Origin: Paraspadella gotoi
Lineage: Eukaryota; Chaetognatha
DNA length: 64,000 bases
Assembly: GCA_051294375.1 (NCBI GenBank)
Contig: CM119268.1
Coordinates: 1,229,218-1,293,217 of the forward strand
Reading direction: 5' to 3'
Below, piece after piece: positions 55,692 through 64,000 of the stretch; the first letter of the stretch is position 1, and the number at the start of each line of letters is the position of its first letter. Under the pieces are notes generated by a model, which saw nothing but the letters and a program-made list of their open reading frames with translations, had not been told where the DNA came from and made no database searches. The translations under genes and the position numbers were made by a program.

Positions 55692-58600
55692 TTATCCTTC
55701 AAGACCCAATAACTTACATCTTTCTTTGTCTAATTCAATTAGTTGAACAATAGTATTTTGTTTATTTCCCTTAGCCTCTCTTAATATTCTGAGAGTATCT
55801 CTTTCATCTATATCAGCCCAAGGTCTCTGCTCTTTGACTGATTGCATTACAAAAAGATTATCTTCTATTTCTTGATAACTTTCATACTCTATAACATCAT
55901 CATCATCACTTACCCATTCACTGTCTGCTTCACTGTACATGCTATCTAGTTCACTCAGTTCACTTTCCTTTTCAAATCTTTCATCAGCTTCATCATCTCC
56001 ATCATGTTCATATTCATCAGGTTGTTTAGTATGAGAGGGTATGAATTTGTCCATCCATTCTCCCCAGCTTGCCCTATCTTGACTTTGAATTTCACTTCCT
56101 GGAGTTGGACTCATAATTCCCGGAGATCGAATCTCTGCAATACCTGGAATTAACTGGGTTAATTTATTTAAATCATTACTTTCAGTCAGTTCTTCTTCAT
56201 CTTCTACAATTGGTGATAATTCTCCTGAAGACATATTTTTTAATTCCCCAAATAAAATATCTCTTTCCGGAGCTTTGCTTTCCCTTGAGCGCCTAGTGAT
56301 ACCAGACGAATCATTGTTTACTTGAGGCGCCAATTCTTCCTCTTCTTGAACCGCTGCAAGTAATTTTTCTTGGACTGACTCTAAAAGGTGGTCCGTTTTA
56401 CTTCGCTGAGATTCTATAGTGTGGGTTTCACGGCGGCCATATTTTTTTACTGAATGTTCAATTCTTGTTAAATGGCTGAATGGAATGTTTTTATTCAGTT
56501 CTAAATTAAACTGAGCAGAGGGAGATGGAATGTTTATTGGAGTTGAAGCATCTTCTTCATTGCAAGAACTTTCTGAATTTTTAAAGCCATCTTTTATGAG
56601 TGATTCACGATTTGATTTGTCTGGAATGTTTGAGTTTTTAGTTTTATTTTCTTTTACTATATCTTCAGGGTACTTTTCACAATTATGCAGCAAAATTTTA
56701 TCCTCATCCTCATGAACATTATCTTCAATTGCATAAAGTGCTTCATAATTTTCTATTGCTAAAAGTTTTGAGACAGGTGATATTTTCTCTGTTTTAACTA
56801 ATGTTTTTACATCTTCTTGGTTATCTTCAAATGCAGCTTCAGTACCTTCATCATTAATTTCATGTTTAGTGTCATTATTAAGATCTACTTTTAGGTTGAG
56901 ATCTGTAGTCTCTTTTGATTCCAAAAATCCAGGTTTTCCAGTAACATTTTCTATGTTTTTTACCATCACAGCAGAGGTATCATTAGATTCAACTTTGACA
57001 TTTTTGTCTTGGTCAATATCAACTACATCATTGTCAACTTGTATTTCCTCCTCTTGTAATGCATAAAGAGCATCATAATTTTCACCCCATCTGGATTTGT
57101 ATGTTGATGATTCTTCTTTAGATTTAACCAAATCTTCTAGTAAATTTTCACTGTTAATGTCTTCAGACATTTGGCTTGTCTCATTAGTTTGCTTTTCTTC
57201 TTCAATATTTTCAGTGAATTCAATTTGAGGAATTTCTTGATCTTGTAAAGCATATAGGGCATCATGATTTTCAATCAATATCGGTTTTTTCAGTGGTGAT
57301 TCATCTTCAGATTTAGCTAAATCGTTTTCTGTCACGTCTTTATTATTATCAATCAAATTTTTACTTGTTTCATTATCTAATTTTATCTCTTTATTCTTCA
57401 CTAAATTTTCAGTTTTGTCCAAAAGAGCATCATAATCTTCAATAAATCTAGGTTTAGTCTTTTGTAGTTTATATTCCTTTTCTATGGCCTTGACATTATT
57501 CTCTTTAATCTCATTTTTAAGTTCTTTATCACTTTTTTCTATATCTTTGATTTCTTCCTTGCATTCTGGTTGGAGTAATTGTTCATCTTGTAAAGCATAA
57601 AGAGCTTCATAATTTTCACCCCATCGTGGTTTGTGTGGTACTTCTTCAGAGTCATCCAAATTGTTTTCTGTGATGTCTTGTTTTTCATCAATTATACTTT
57701 TACTTGTCTCAGAAATTAATTTGCTTTCTTTATCTTCAATACCTCCCTGCGATAATTCTAAGCCTGGCAATGAATTTTTTCTCTGTGGTGGCATAACTAA
57801 TATTGATTCATCTCCAGAATAAACAATATCTTTTATTATATTTTCATTTTTTATTTTACTGGTATCTTCCATGATTCCTTGGTCATCATGATTTTCTAAC
57901 TCTTTGATTTCTTCTGAGCCTATACCTTGGATTATGTCTTCATCCTGTAAAGCATAGAGAGCATCATAATTTTCAAACAACTTACTTTTTCTTACTGCGA
58001 TTTCCTCATCTGATTCAACCATATCAATTTCTGTGTTGTCTTTAATTTTGTCAATTATATTTTCAGAAGTTTCTTTTTCATTATTTTCCTCAATTATAAC
58101 ATCAATTTCTTCATGACAATCTGTTTGAGATAGTTCATCTTCTTGTAAAGCATAGAGGGCATCATAATTCTCTATCCAGCGTGGTTTACTTATTGGTAAT
58201 TCATCATCAGATTCAACCAAATCTTTTTCTTTGTTTTCTGTTTTGTCTTTTATATTTTCAGTATTTTCATCTATTTGCTTTTTGTTATTATTCTCGAATA
58301 TATCATGATTTTCTTCTTTATATTCTGTTTGAGGCAATTCATCTTCTTGTAAAGCATAAAGGGCATCATAATTCTCTATCCAGCGTGGTTTACTTATTGG
58401 TATTTCATCATCAGATTCAACCAAATCTTTTTCTATATCTTCAATTTTGTCCTCTATGTTTTTAGTACTTTCATCTATTTGCTTTTTGTTATCATCTTCA
58501 TGTATATCATGATTTTCTTCATGACTTTCTGTTTGAGGCAATTCATCTTCTTGTAAAGCATAAAGGGCATCATAATTCTCTATCCAGCGTGGTTTACTTA

Positions 58601-61600
58601 TTGGTATTTCATCATCAGATTCAACCAAATCTTTTTCTATATCTTCAATTTTGTCCTCTATGTTTTTAGTACTTTCATCTATTAGCTTTTTGTTATTATC
58701 CTCAAGTATATCATGATTTTCTTCATGACTTTCTGTTTGAGGCAATTCATCTTCTTGTAAAGCATAAAGGGCATCATAATTTTCTATCCAGCGTGGTTTA
58801 CTTATTGGGATTTCATCATCAGATTCAACCAAATCTTTTTCTATATCTTCTATTTTGTCATCTATGTTTTTATTACTTTCATCTATTTGCTTTTTGTTAT
58901 TATCCTCAAGTATATCATGATTTTCTTCCTTACATTCTGCTTGAGGCAATTCATCTTCTTGTAAAGCATAAAGGGCATCATAATTTTCTATCCAGCGTGG
59001 TTTACTTATTGGTATTTCATCATCAGATTCAACCAAATCTTTTTCTATATCTTCAATTTTTTCTACTATATTTTCATAACTTTCATCTATTTGCTTTTTG
59101 TTATTATCCTCAAGAATATCATGATTTTCTTCTTTATATTCTGCTTGAGGCAATTCATCTTCTTGTAAAGCATAAAGGGCATCATAATTTTCTATCCAGC
59201 GTGGTTTACTAATTGGTATTTCATCATCAGATTCAACTAAATCTTTTTCTTTGCCTTCAATTTTGTCATCTATGTTTTTAGTACTTTTATCTAGTTTCTT
59301 TTTGTTAATATCCTCAAGTATATCATGATTTTCTTCTTTATATTCTGCTTGATAGAATTCATCTTCTTGTAAAGCATAAAGGGCATCATAATTTTCTATC
59401 CAGCGTGGTTTACTTATTGGTATTTCATCTTCAGATTCAATCAAATCTTTTTCTACATATTCAACTTTGTCATCTATGTTTTTAGTACTTTCATCTAATT
59501 GTTTTTTGTTATTGTTCTCAAGTATATCATTTTTTTCTTCATGACTTTCTGCTTGAGGCAATTCATCTTCTTGTAAAGCATAAAGGGCGTCATAATTTTC
59601 TATCCAGCGTGGTTTACTTATTGGTACTTTATCATCAGATTCAACCAAATGTTTTTCTATATCTTCAACATTGTCATGTCTGTTTTTAGTACTTTCATCT
59701 ATTTGATTTTTGTTATTATTTTCAATTATATCATTATTTTCTTCATAACTTTCTGCATAAGGCAATTCTTCTTCTTGTAAAGCATAAAGGGCATCATAAT
59801 TTTCTATCCAACGTGGCTTACTTATTGGTATTTCATCATCAGATTCAACCAAATCTTTTTCTATATCTTCAATTTTGTCATCTATGTTTTTAGTACTTTC
59901 ATCTATTTGCTTTTTGTTATTATCCTCAAATATAACATCATTTTCTTCCTTACATTCTGCTTGAGGCAATTCATCATCTTGTAAAGCATAAAGGGCATCA
60001 TAATTCTCTAACCAGCGTGGTTTACTTATTGGTATTTCATCATCAGATTGAACCAAATCTTTTTCTTTGTCTTCTATTTTGTCATCTATGTTTTTAGTAC
60101 TTTCATCTATTTGCTTTTTGTTATTATTCTCAAGTATAACATCATTTTCTTCCTTACATTCTGCTTGAGGCAATTCATCTTCTTGTAGAGCATAAAGGGC
60201 ATCATAATTCTCTAACCAGCGTGGTTTACTTATTGGTATTTCATCATCAGATTCAACCAAATCTTTTTCTATATCCTCAATTTTATCATCTATGTTTTTA
60301 GTATTTTCATCTATTTGCTTTGTGTTATTATCCTCAAGTATAACATCATTTTCTTCCTTACATTCTGCTTGAGGCAATTCATCTTCTTGTAAAGCATAAA
60401 GGGCATCATAATTTTCTATCCAGCGTGGTTTACTTATTGGAATTTCATCATCAGAATCAACTAAATCTTTTTCTTTGTCTTCTATTTTGTCATCTATGTT
60501 TTTAGTACTTTCATCTATATGTTTTTTGTTATTATCCTCAAGTATAACATCATTTTCTTCCTTACATTCTGCTTGAGGCAATTCATCTTCTTGTAAAGCA
60601 TAAAGGGCATCATAATTTTCTATCCAGCGTGGTTTACTTATTGGTATTTCATCATCAGATTCAACCAAATCTTTTTCTTTGCCTTCTATTTTGTCATCTA
60701 TGTTTTTAGTACTTTCATCTATTTGCTTTTTGTTATTATCCTCAAGTATATCATGATTTTCTTCTTTATATTCTGCTTGAGGCAATTCATCTTCTTGTAA
60801 AGCATAAAGGGCATCATAATTTTCTATCCAGTGTGGCTTACTTATTGGTATTTCATCTTCAGATTCAACCAAATCTTGTTCTACATATTCAATTTTGTCA
60901 TCTATGTTTTTAGTACTTTCATCTATTTGCTTTTTGTTATTATCCTCAAGTATATTATTTTTTTCTTCATGACTTTCTGCTTGAAGCAATTCATCTTCTT
61001 GTAAAGCATAAAGGGCATCATAATTTTCTATCCAGCGTGGTTTACTTATTGGTATTTCATCATCAGATTCAACCAAATCCTTTTCTTTGCCTTCAATTTT
61101 TTTATCTATGTTTTTAGTACTTTTATCTAGTTTCTTTTTGTTAATATCCTCAAGTATATCATGATTTTCTTCTTTATATTCTGCTTGAGAGAATTCATCT
61201 TCTTGTAAAGCATAAAGGGCATCATAATTTTCTATCCAGCGTGGTTTACTTATTGGTATTTCATCTTCAGATTCAACCAAATCTTTTTCTGTGTCTTCTA
61301 TTTTGTCATCTATATTTTCAGCACTTTCATTTATTTGATTTTTATTATTATTCTTAATTATAACCTCATTTTCTTCATGACTTTCTGCTTGTGGCAATTC
61401 ATCTTCTTGTAAAGCATAAAGGGCATCATAATTTTCTATCCATCGTGGTTTACTTATTGGTATTTCATCTTCAGATTCAACCAAATCTTTTTCTGTGTCT
61501 TCTATTTTGTCATCTGTATTTTCAGCACTTTCATCTATTTGATTTTTATAATTATTTTCAAATATAACCTCATTTTCTTCATTACTTTCTGTTTGAGATA

Positions 61601-63332
61601 GTTCATCTTCTTGTAAAGCATAAAGGGCATCATAATTTTCTATCCAGCGTGGTTTACTTACTGGTATTTCATCTTCAGATTCAACCAAATCTTTTTCCGT
61701 GTCTTCTATTTTGTCCTCTGAATTTTCAGCACTTTCATCTATTTGATTTTTATAAATATTTTCAAATATTACCTCATTTTCTTCATTACATTCTGTTTGA
61801 GATAGTTCATCTTCTTGCAAAGCATAAAGGGCATCATAATTTTCTATCCAGCGTGGTTTAGTTAATATGTGTTCAGAATTAACCAAATCTTTTTCTATAT
61901 CGTCTTCACTTTTGTCAACTATGTTTTCATTAATTTTATCAATTTTTCTTTCATCATTATTCTTAACTAAACTATCATTTTCTTCCTGACATTCTTTTTC
62001 GGGTAATTCCTCTTCTTGTAAAGCATAAAGGGCATCATAATTTTCAATCCAGCGAGATTTACTTATTCTCATTTCATCTCTAGATTCATCCAAATCGTTT
62101 TCTAGATTGCCTTCAATTTTGTTAACCATATTTTCATTTGTTAAATCTATTTTTCTTTCATCATTATCTTCAACTAAATAACCATTTTCGACTGGGCATT
62201 CAGATGGAAGTAATTCATCTTCTTGTAAAGCATAAAGGGCATCATAATTTTCAAACCATTGACGCTTATGAGGTATTTCATCTTCAGAATCAACCCTATC
62301 ATTTTCTACATAACTATCAATATTTTCATTTTCAAAGATTTTCTTTTCGTCCTCAACCTTAACCTTAACATCTTTTTTTTCTTGACATTTAGCTTGAGGA
62401 AATTCATCCTCTTGTGCCGCACGAGGTTGAGATTCAGATTCATCAATGGAACCATCATTTTCCTTTTGAACTATAGTTTTCTTTAACTTTTCTTCTTGTG
62501 AATCATAAAAAGAATGTTCATCAACCCAATCAGTATTTACGATATTTTCTTCATTTTCAGTTATTATCGTTTTGTTGATTAATTCACTGTCATTCTGAAA
62601 TTTAGGTTGGGTAATTTCTTCATTAGTTAAGGCATCACGAGCATCTCTTACATCTTGGTTATGATCAGAAGATAATACATCGTCCTGTAAAGCATAAAGA
62701 GTATCATAATTTAAAATCCATCCAGGCTCAGTTGTAGATTTATAAGCTACTTCAACATAATTCCCATCAATATTTTCAATATCCTTGCCAACAAAATTTT
62801 TAGGTAATATTTTTTTATGAAAATTATCTGTATTTTCATCAGCTTTTGGTTGAATAATTTCTTCTGCTTGTAAAACATGCAAAGCATCATAAGTTTCAAG
62901 CCATTGAGGTCTGGATATTTTTTTTAAATTATCAACAGACTCAATAAAATAATTTTTATTTTTATTCGTCTCACATACATGATTTTTACCATGATCAATC
63001 AATGACTCACTTTCTTTTTCATCCTTTAATGCATAAAGCATATCATAATTTTTTATCAATTTATTTTCTGTAATTATAGATACATTTTCATTTCTAGTAC
63101 TTAGACTTAAATTATGACACATTGAAAGAACTTTATTTGTATCATAGCAAATTTCATTATAATCTTGGGATGTATCATCTTCCTCCAGTGCATAAAGAGC
63201 ATCATAATTTATAAACCAGTCAGGTTTTAAGACTGTACACTTTGTGATTTTATTCATATCATCAACCTTCATTACCTGCTTAGTTTCTTTACTTTCTTGA
63301 CTGATTGATGTGTCTTGAGATAAATCATTCTT
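55692..63332 (-). CDS. Giant terminal exon of an unrecognised 68-aa-repeat protein
   Basis: From the ATG at 63,272 the frame is open for 2,526 codons to the stop at 55,692. It also extends 20 codons upstream to a splice-acceptor-like 'catttttttt-ctgcag' ending at 63,333, with an in-frame TAG at 63,360-63,362, so this is probably the last exon of a gene whose 5' part lies outside. Residues 15-340: degenerate repeats. 344-1,711: twenty near-identical 68-aa units. 1,711-2,180: degenerate repeats. 2,180-2,526: unique, acidic, with a Ser/Pro patch and a basic/hydrophobic end (R-P-W-A-D-I-D-E-R-D ... K-L-L-G-L-E-G). Each unit has P-R-W-I-E-N-Y-D-A-L-Y-A-L-Q then acidic/Lys/Asn spacer. No signal peptide or membrane segment is visible in this exon. 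The function is unknown; an intracellular scaffold is a guess. Confidence 0.9.
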   Translation of the reverse strand, partial: KNDLSQDTSISQESKETKQVMKVDDMNKITKCTVLKPDWFINYDALYALEEDDTSQDYNEICYDTNKVLSMCHNLSLSTRNENVSIITENKLIKNYDMLYALKDEKESESLIDHGKNHVCETNKNKNYFIESVDNLKKISRPQWLETYDALHVLQAEEIIQPKADENTDNFHKKILPKNFVGKDIENIDGNYVEVAYKSTTEPGWILNYDTLYALQDDVLSSDHNQDVRDARDALTNEEITQPKFQNDSELINKTIITENEENIVNTDWVDEHSFYDSQEEKLKKTIVQKENDGSIDESESQPRAAQEDEFPQAKCQEKKDVKVKVEDEKKIFENENIDSYVENDRVDSEDEIPHKRQWFENYDALYALQEDELLPSECPVENGYLVEDNDERKIDLTNENMVNKIEGNLENDLDESRDEMRISKSRWIENYDALYALQEEELPEKECQEENDSLVKNNDERKIDKINENIVDKSEDDIEKDLVNSEHILTKPRWIENYDALYALQEDELSQTECNEENEVIFENIYKNQIDESAENSEDKIEDTEKDLVESEDEIPVSKPRWIENYDALYALQEDELSQTESNEENEVIFENNYKNQIDESAENTDDKIEDTEKDLVESEDEIPISKPRWIENYDALYALQEDELPQAESHEENEVIIKNNNKNQINESAENIDDKIEDTEKDLVESEDEIPISKPRWIENYDALYALQEDEFSQAEYKEENHDILEDINKKKLDKSTKNIDKKIEGKEKDLVESDDEIPISKPRWIENYDALYALQEDELLQAESHEEKNNILEDNNKKQIDESTKNIDDKIEYVEQDLVESEDEIPISKPHWIENYDALYALQEDELPQAEYKEENHDILEDNNKKQIDESTKNIDDKIEGKEKDLVESDDEIPISKPRWIENYDALYALQEDELPQAECKEENDVILEDNNKKHIDESTKNIDDKIEDKEKDLVDSDDEIPISKPRWIENYDALYALQEDELPQAECKEENDVILEDNNTKQIDENTKNIDDKIEDIEKDLVESDDEIPISKPRWLENYDALYALQEDELPQAECKEENDVILENNNKKQIDESTKNIDDKIEDKEKDLVQSDDEIPISKPRWLENYDALYALQDDELPQAECKEENDVIFEDNNKKQIDESTKNIDDKIEDIEKDLVESDDEIPISKPRWIENYDALYALQEEELPYAESYEENNDIIENNNKNQIDESTKNRHDNVEDIEKHLVESDDKVPISKPRWIENYDALYALQEDELPQAESHEEKNDILENNNKKQLDESTKNIDDKVEYVEKDLIESEDEIPISKPRWIENYDALYALQEDEFYQAEYKEENHDILEDINKKKLDKSTKNIDDKIEGKEKDLVESDDEIPISKPRWIENYDALYALQEDELPQAEYKEENHDILEDNNKKQIDESYENIVEKIEDIEKDLVESDDEIPISKPRWIENYDALYALQEDELPQAECKEENHDILEDNNKKQIDESNKNIDDKIEDIEKDLVESDDEIPISKPRWIENYDALYALQEDELPQTESHEENHDILEDNNKKLIDESTKNIEDKIEDIEKDLVESDDEIPISKPRWIENYDALYALQEDELPQTESHEENHDIHEDDNKKQIDESTKNIEDKIEDIEKDLVESDDEIPISKPRWIENYDALYALQEDELPQTEYKEENHDIFENNNKKQIDENTENIKDKTENKEKDLVESDDELPISKPRWIENYDALYALQEDELSQTDCHEEIDVIIEENNEKETSENIIDKIKDNTEIDMVESDEEIAVRKSKLFENYDALYALQDEDIIQGIGSEEIKELENHDDQGIMEDTSKIKNENIIKDIVYSGDESILVMPPQRKNSLPGLELSQGGIEDKESKLISETSKSIIDEKQDITENNLDDSEEVPHKPRWGENYEALYALQDEQLLQPECKEEIKDIEKSDKELKNEIKENNVKAIEKEYKLQKTKPRFIEDYDALLDKTENLVKNKEIKLDNETSKNLIDNNKDVTENDLAKSEDESPLKKPILIENHDALYALQDQEIPQIEFTENIEEEKQTNETSQMSEDINSENLLEDLVKSKEESSTYKSRWGENYDALYALQEEEIQVDNDVVDIDQDKNVKVESNDTSAVMVKNIENVTGKPGFLESKETTDLNLKVDLNNDTKHEINDEGTEAAFEDNQEDVKTLVKTEKISPVSKLLAIENYEALYAIEDNVHEDEDKILLHNCEKYPEDIVKENKTKNSNIPDKSNRESLIKDGFKNSESSCNEEDASTPINIPSPSAQFNLELNKNIPFSHLTRIEHSVKKYGRRETHTIESQRSKTDHLLESVQEKLLAAVQEEEELAPQVNNDSSGITRRSRESKAPERDILFGELKNMSSGELSPIVEDEEELTESNDLNKLTQLIPGIAEIRSPGIMSPTPGSEIQSQDRASWGEWMDKFIPSHTKQPDEYEHDGDDEADERFEKESELSELDSMYSEADSEWVSDDDDVIEYESYQEIEDNLFVMQSVKEQRPWADIDERDTLRILREAKGNKQNTIVQLIELDKERCKLLGLEG
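58140..62245 (-). repeat. 204-bp coding tandem array, ~20 units in perfect register
   Basis: The marker 'cttgtaaagcata' recurs every 204 bases from 58,142 to 62,222 with no net insertion or deletion (20 whole periods). Unit-to-unit differences are substitutions, many conservative (QAE/QTE, D/E swaps). On both sides the motif persists but the spacing and spacers become irregular. Confidence 0.95.
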
Positions 63333-63352
63333 CTGCAGAAAAAAAATGAAAA
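63333..63352 (-). other. Probable 3' splice site of the repeat-protein exon
   Basis: Minus strand: pyrimidine run followed by 'ctgcag', with exon bases AAG AAT GAT... in frame with the large protein. The upstream in-frame stop (63,360) fits an intron. Confidence 0.65.
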
Positions 63353-63429
63353 TTCTTTTCTATTATTTCTATCATTAACTAAATATTATTCGGGAATTTG
63401 AAAAATCTAAACTGAATGTTTGGATATAA

Positions 63430-63760
63430 GATTTTAGTCGGTTCTGCTTATTGCAGATTCCGACTCTATAATTCACTTTGTTGGTCCGTTGGTCCCATCC
63501 AAATATCTTGTGATTAAATCATTTAGATCATATCAGAACCTCAAATTATGATATATTATGCAAAAAAAATAATGTTCACTCATCCATCTCCAACTCGCAT
63601 TCAACTTCAAATACTCGTGATATGATGGATGGATTGGAATAAGATTTTGTGTGTGGGTAGGAGAGTGTGTGATTGGGTGGGATATAAAGTTTCAATGGAC
63701 TCGTGCAAGTGGAAATGAGTTTAAATTGAAAAAAAGTCACATTCACTTAAAGTTTTTTTT
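63430..63760 (-). repeat. Interspersed repeat, inverted copy of 39,411-39,775
   Basis: Carries 'attccgactctataattcac', 'tttgttggtccgttgg' and 'gtgtgtgggtaggagagtg' followed by 'tgtgattgggtgg', the reverse complement of landmarks in the 39.4 kb copy. It lies in the presumed intron of the repeat-protein gene. Confidence 0.7.
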
Positions 63761-63839
63761 TATTTACTCATAATTAATATAATAATATAAAATTATTTGC
63801 AAAATAAAAATCTTTCCCTAATATATTTTTTAAAAATTT

Positions 63840-63975
63840 GATTAATAAATTGAAATGAAATTTTTTGTGTGGGTTGGAAAGTATGTAATTAAGCTGGATA
63901 TAATTTTTTAATGGAATCGTAGGAAAAGAATTTTAATTCGAAAATCAAAAGATACATTTATTTAAATTTTTAAAA
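63840..63975 (-). repeat. Second, partial copy of the same interspersed repeat
   Basis: 'tgtgtgggttggaaagtatg' and 'ttaatggaatcgta' match the half-unit at 63,640-63,700. A CT microsatellite follows at the window end. Confidence 0.6.
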
Positions 63976-64000
63976 GTTTCTCTCTCTCTATCTCTCTCTG

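Noticed and set aside
58181-62486. Repeated plus-strand frames of 60-140 codons (with Y-L-L-V-F-H-H-Q-I-Q-P)
   Set aside because: Shadows of the minus-strand 68-aa repeat; they break between units and have no independent support.
55692-63332. Neuropeptide precursor interpretation of the repeat protein (regular KK sites, KPRW in each unit)
   Set aside because: No Gly before the dibasic sites for amidation, no signal peptide in this exon, and a long unique C-terminal region. The spacing is explained by tandem duplication. Not fully excluded, because the 5' exons are unseen.

Overview
This window looks like gene-poor, repeat-rich nuclear DNA of an invertebrate animal. Reasons: spliced genes with GT-AG introns, a class A neuropeptide-type GPCR with animal hallmarks, tRNA-derived SINEs, Tc1/mariner-like and other MITEs, Penelope-like retroelement debris with hammerhead ribozymes, and very dense (GA/CT)n, (ATT)n, (CAT)n and (TTTC)n microsatellites. 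The phylum cannot be fixed from the sequence. The TM2/TM7 signatures of the receptor fit the FMRFamide-receptor-like peptide GPCRs of protostomes. Three gaps of exactly 25 N and two larger N runs show a gap-filled draft assembly. Several duplicated stretches carry dense single-base indels typical of uncorrected long reads.

Layout. 1-25 kb: no protein gene that I can support. It holds a noisy direct duplication (about 0.6-7.3 kb against 12.1-16.0 kb), one copy of which is split by a ~3.1 kb insertion with GC-rich inverted ends, then microsatellites, homopurine/homopyrimidine tracts, MITEs and SINEs. 25.3-31.1 kb: a ~5.8 kb imperfect palindrome that contains the first receptor exon and a scrambled mirror copy of it. 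26.9-54.8 kb (+ strand): a seven-coding-exon GPCR gene, which I reconstructed as 529 aa in one continuous frame. Its introns are full of MITEs, SINEs and Penelope fragments with hammerhead motifs. 54.8-55.7 kb: a short tail-to-tail intergenic region. 55.7-63.3 kb (- strand): one giant 3' exon encoding at least 2,526 aa. Its centre is a tandem array of 68-aa (204-bp) units in perfect register, each with a W-x-E-N-Y-D-A-L-Y-A-L-Q motif. The last 0.7 kb is AT-rich intron or flank with interspersed repeats.

Function. The two genes converge and nothing suggests a shared pathway. The GPCR should be a plasma-membrane peptide receptor. The repeat protein has no family I recognise and is the most novel coding feature here. 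The retroelement story is coherent: a GIY-YIG endonuclease remnant, a second Penelope 3' fragment, and five hammerhead-type motifs with a palindromic stem III.
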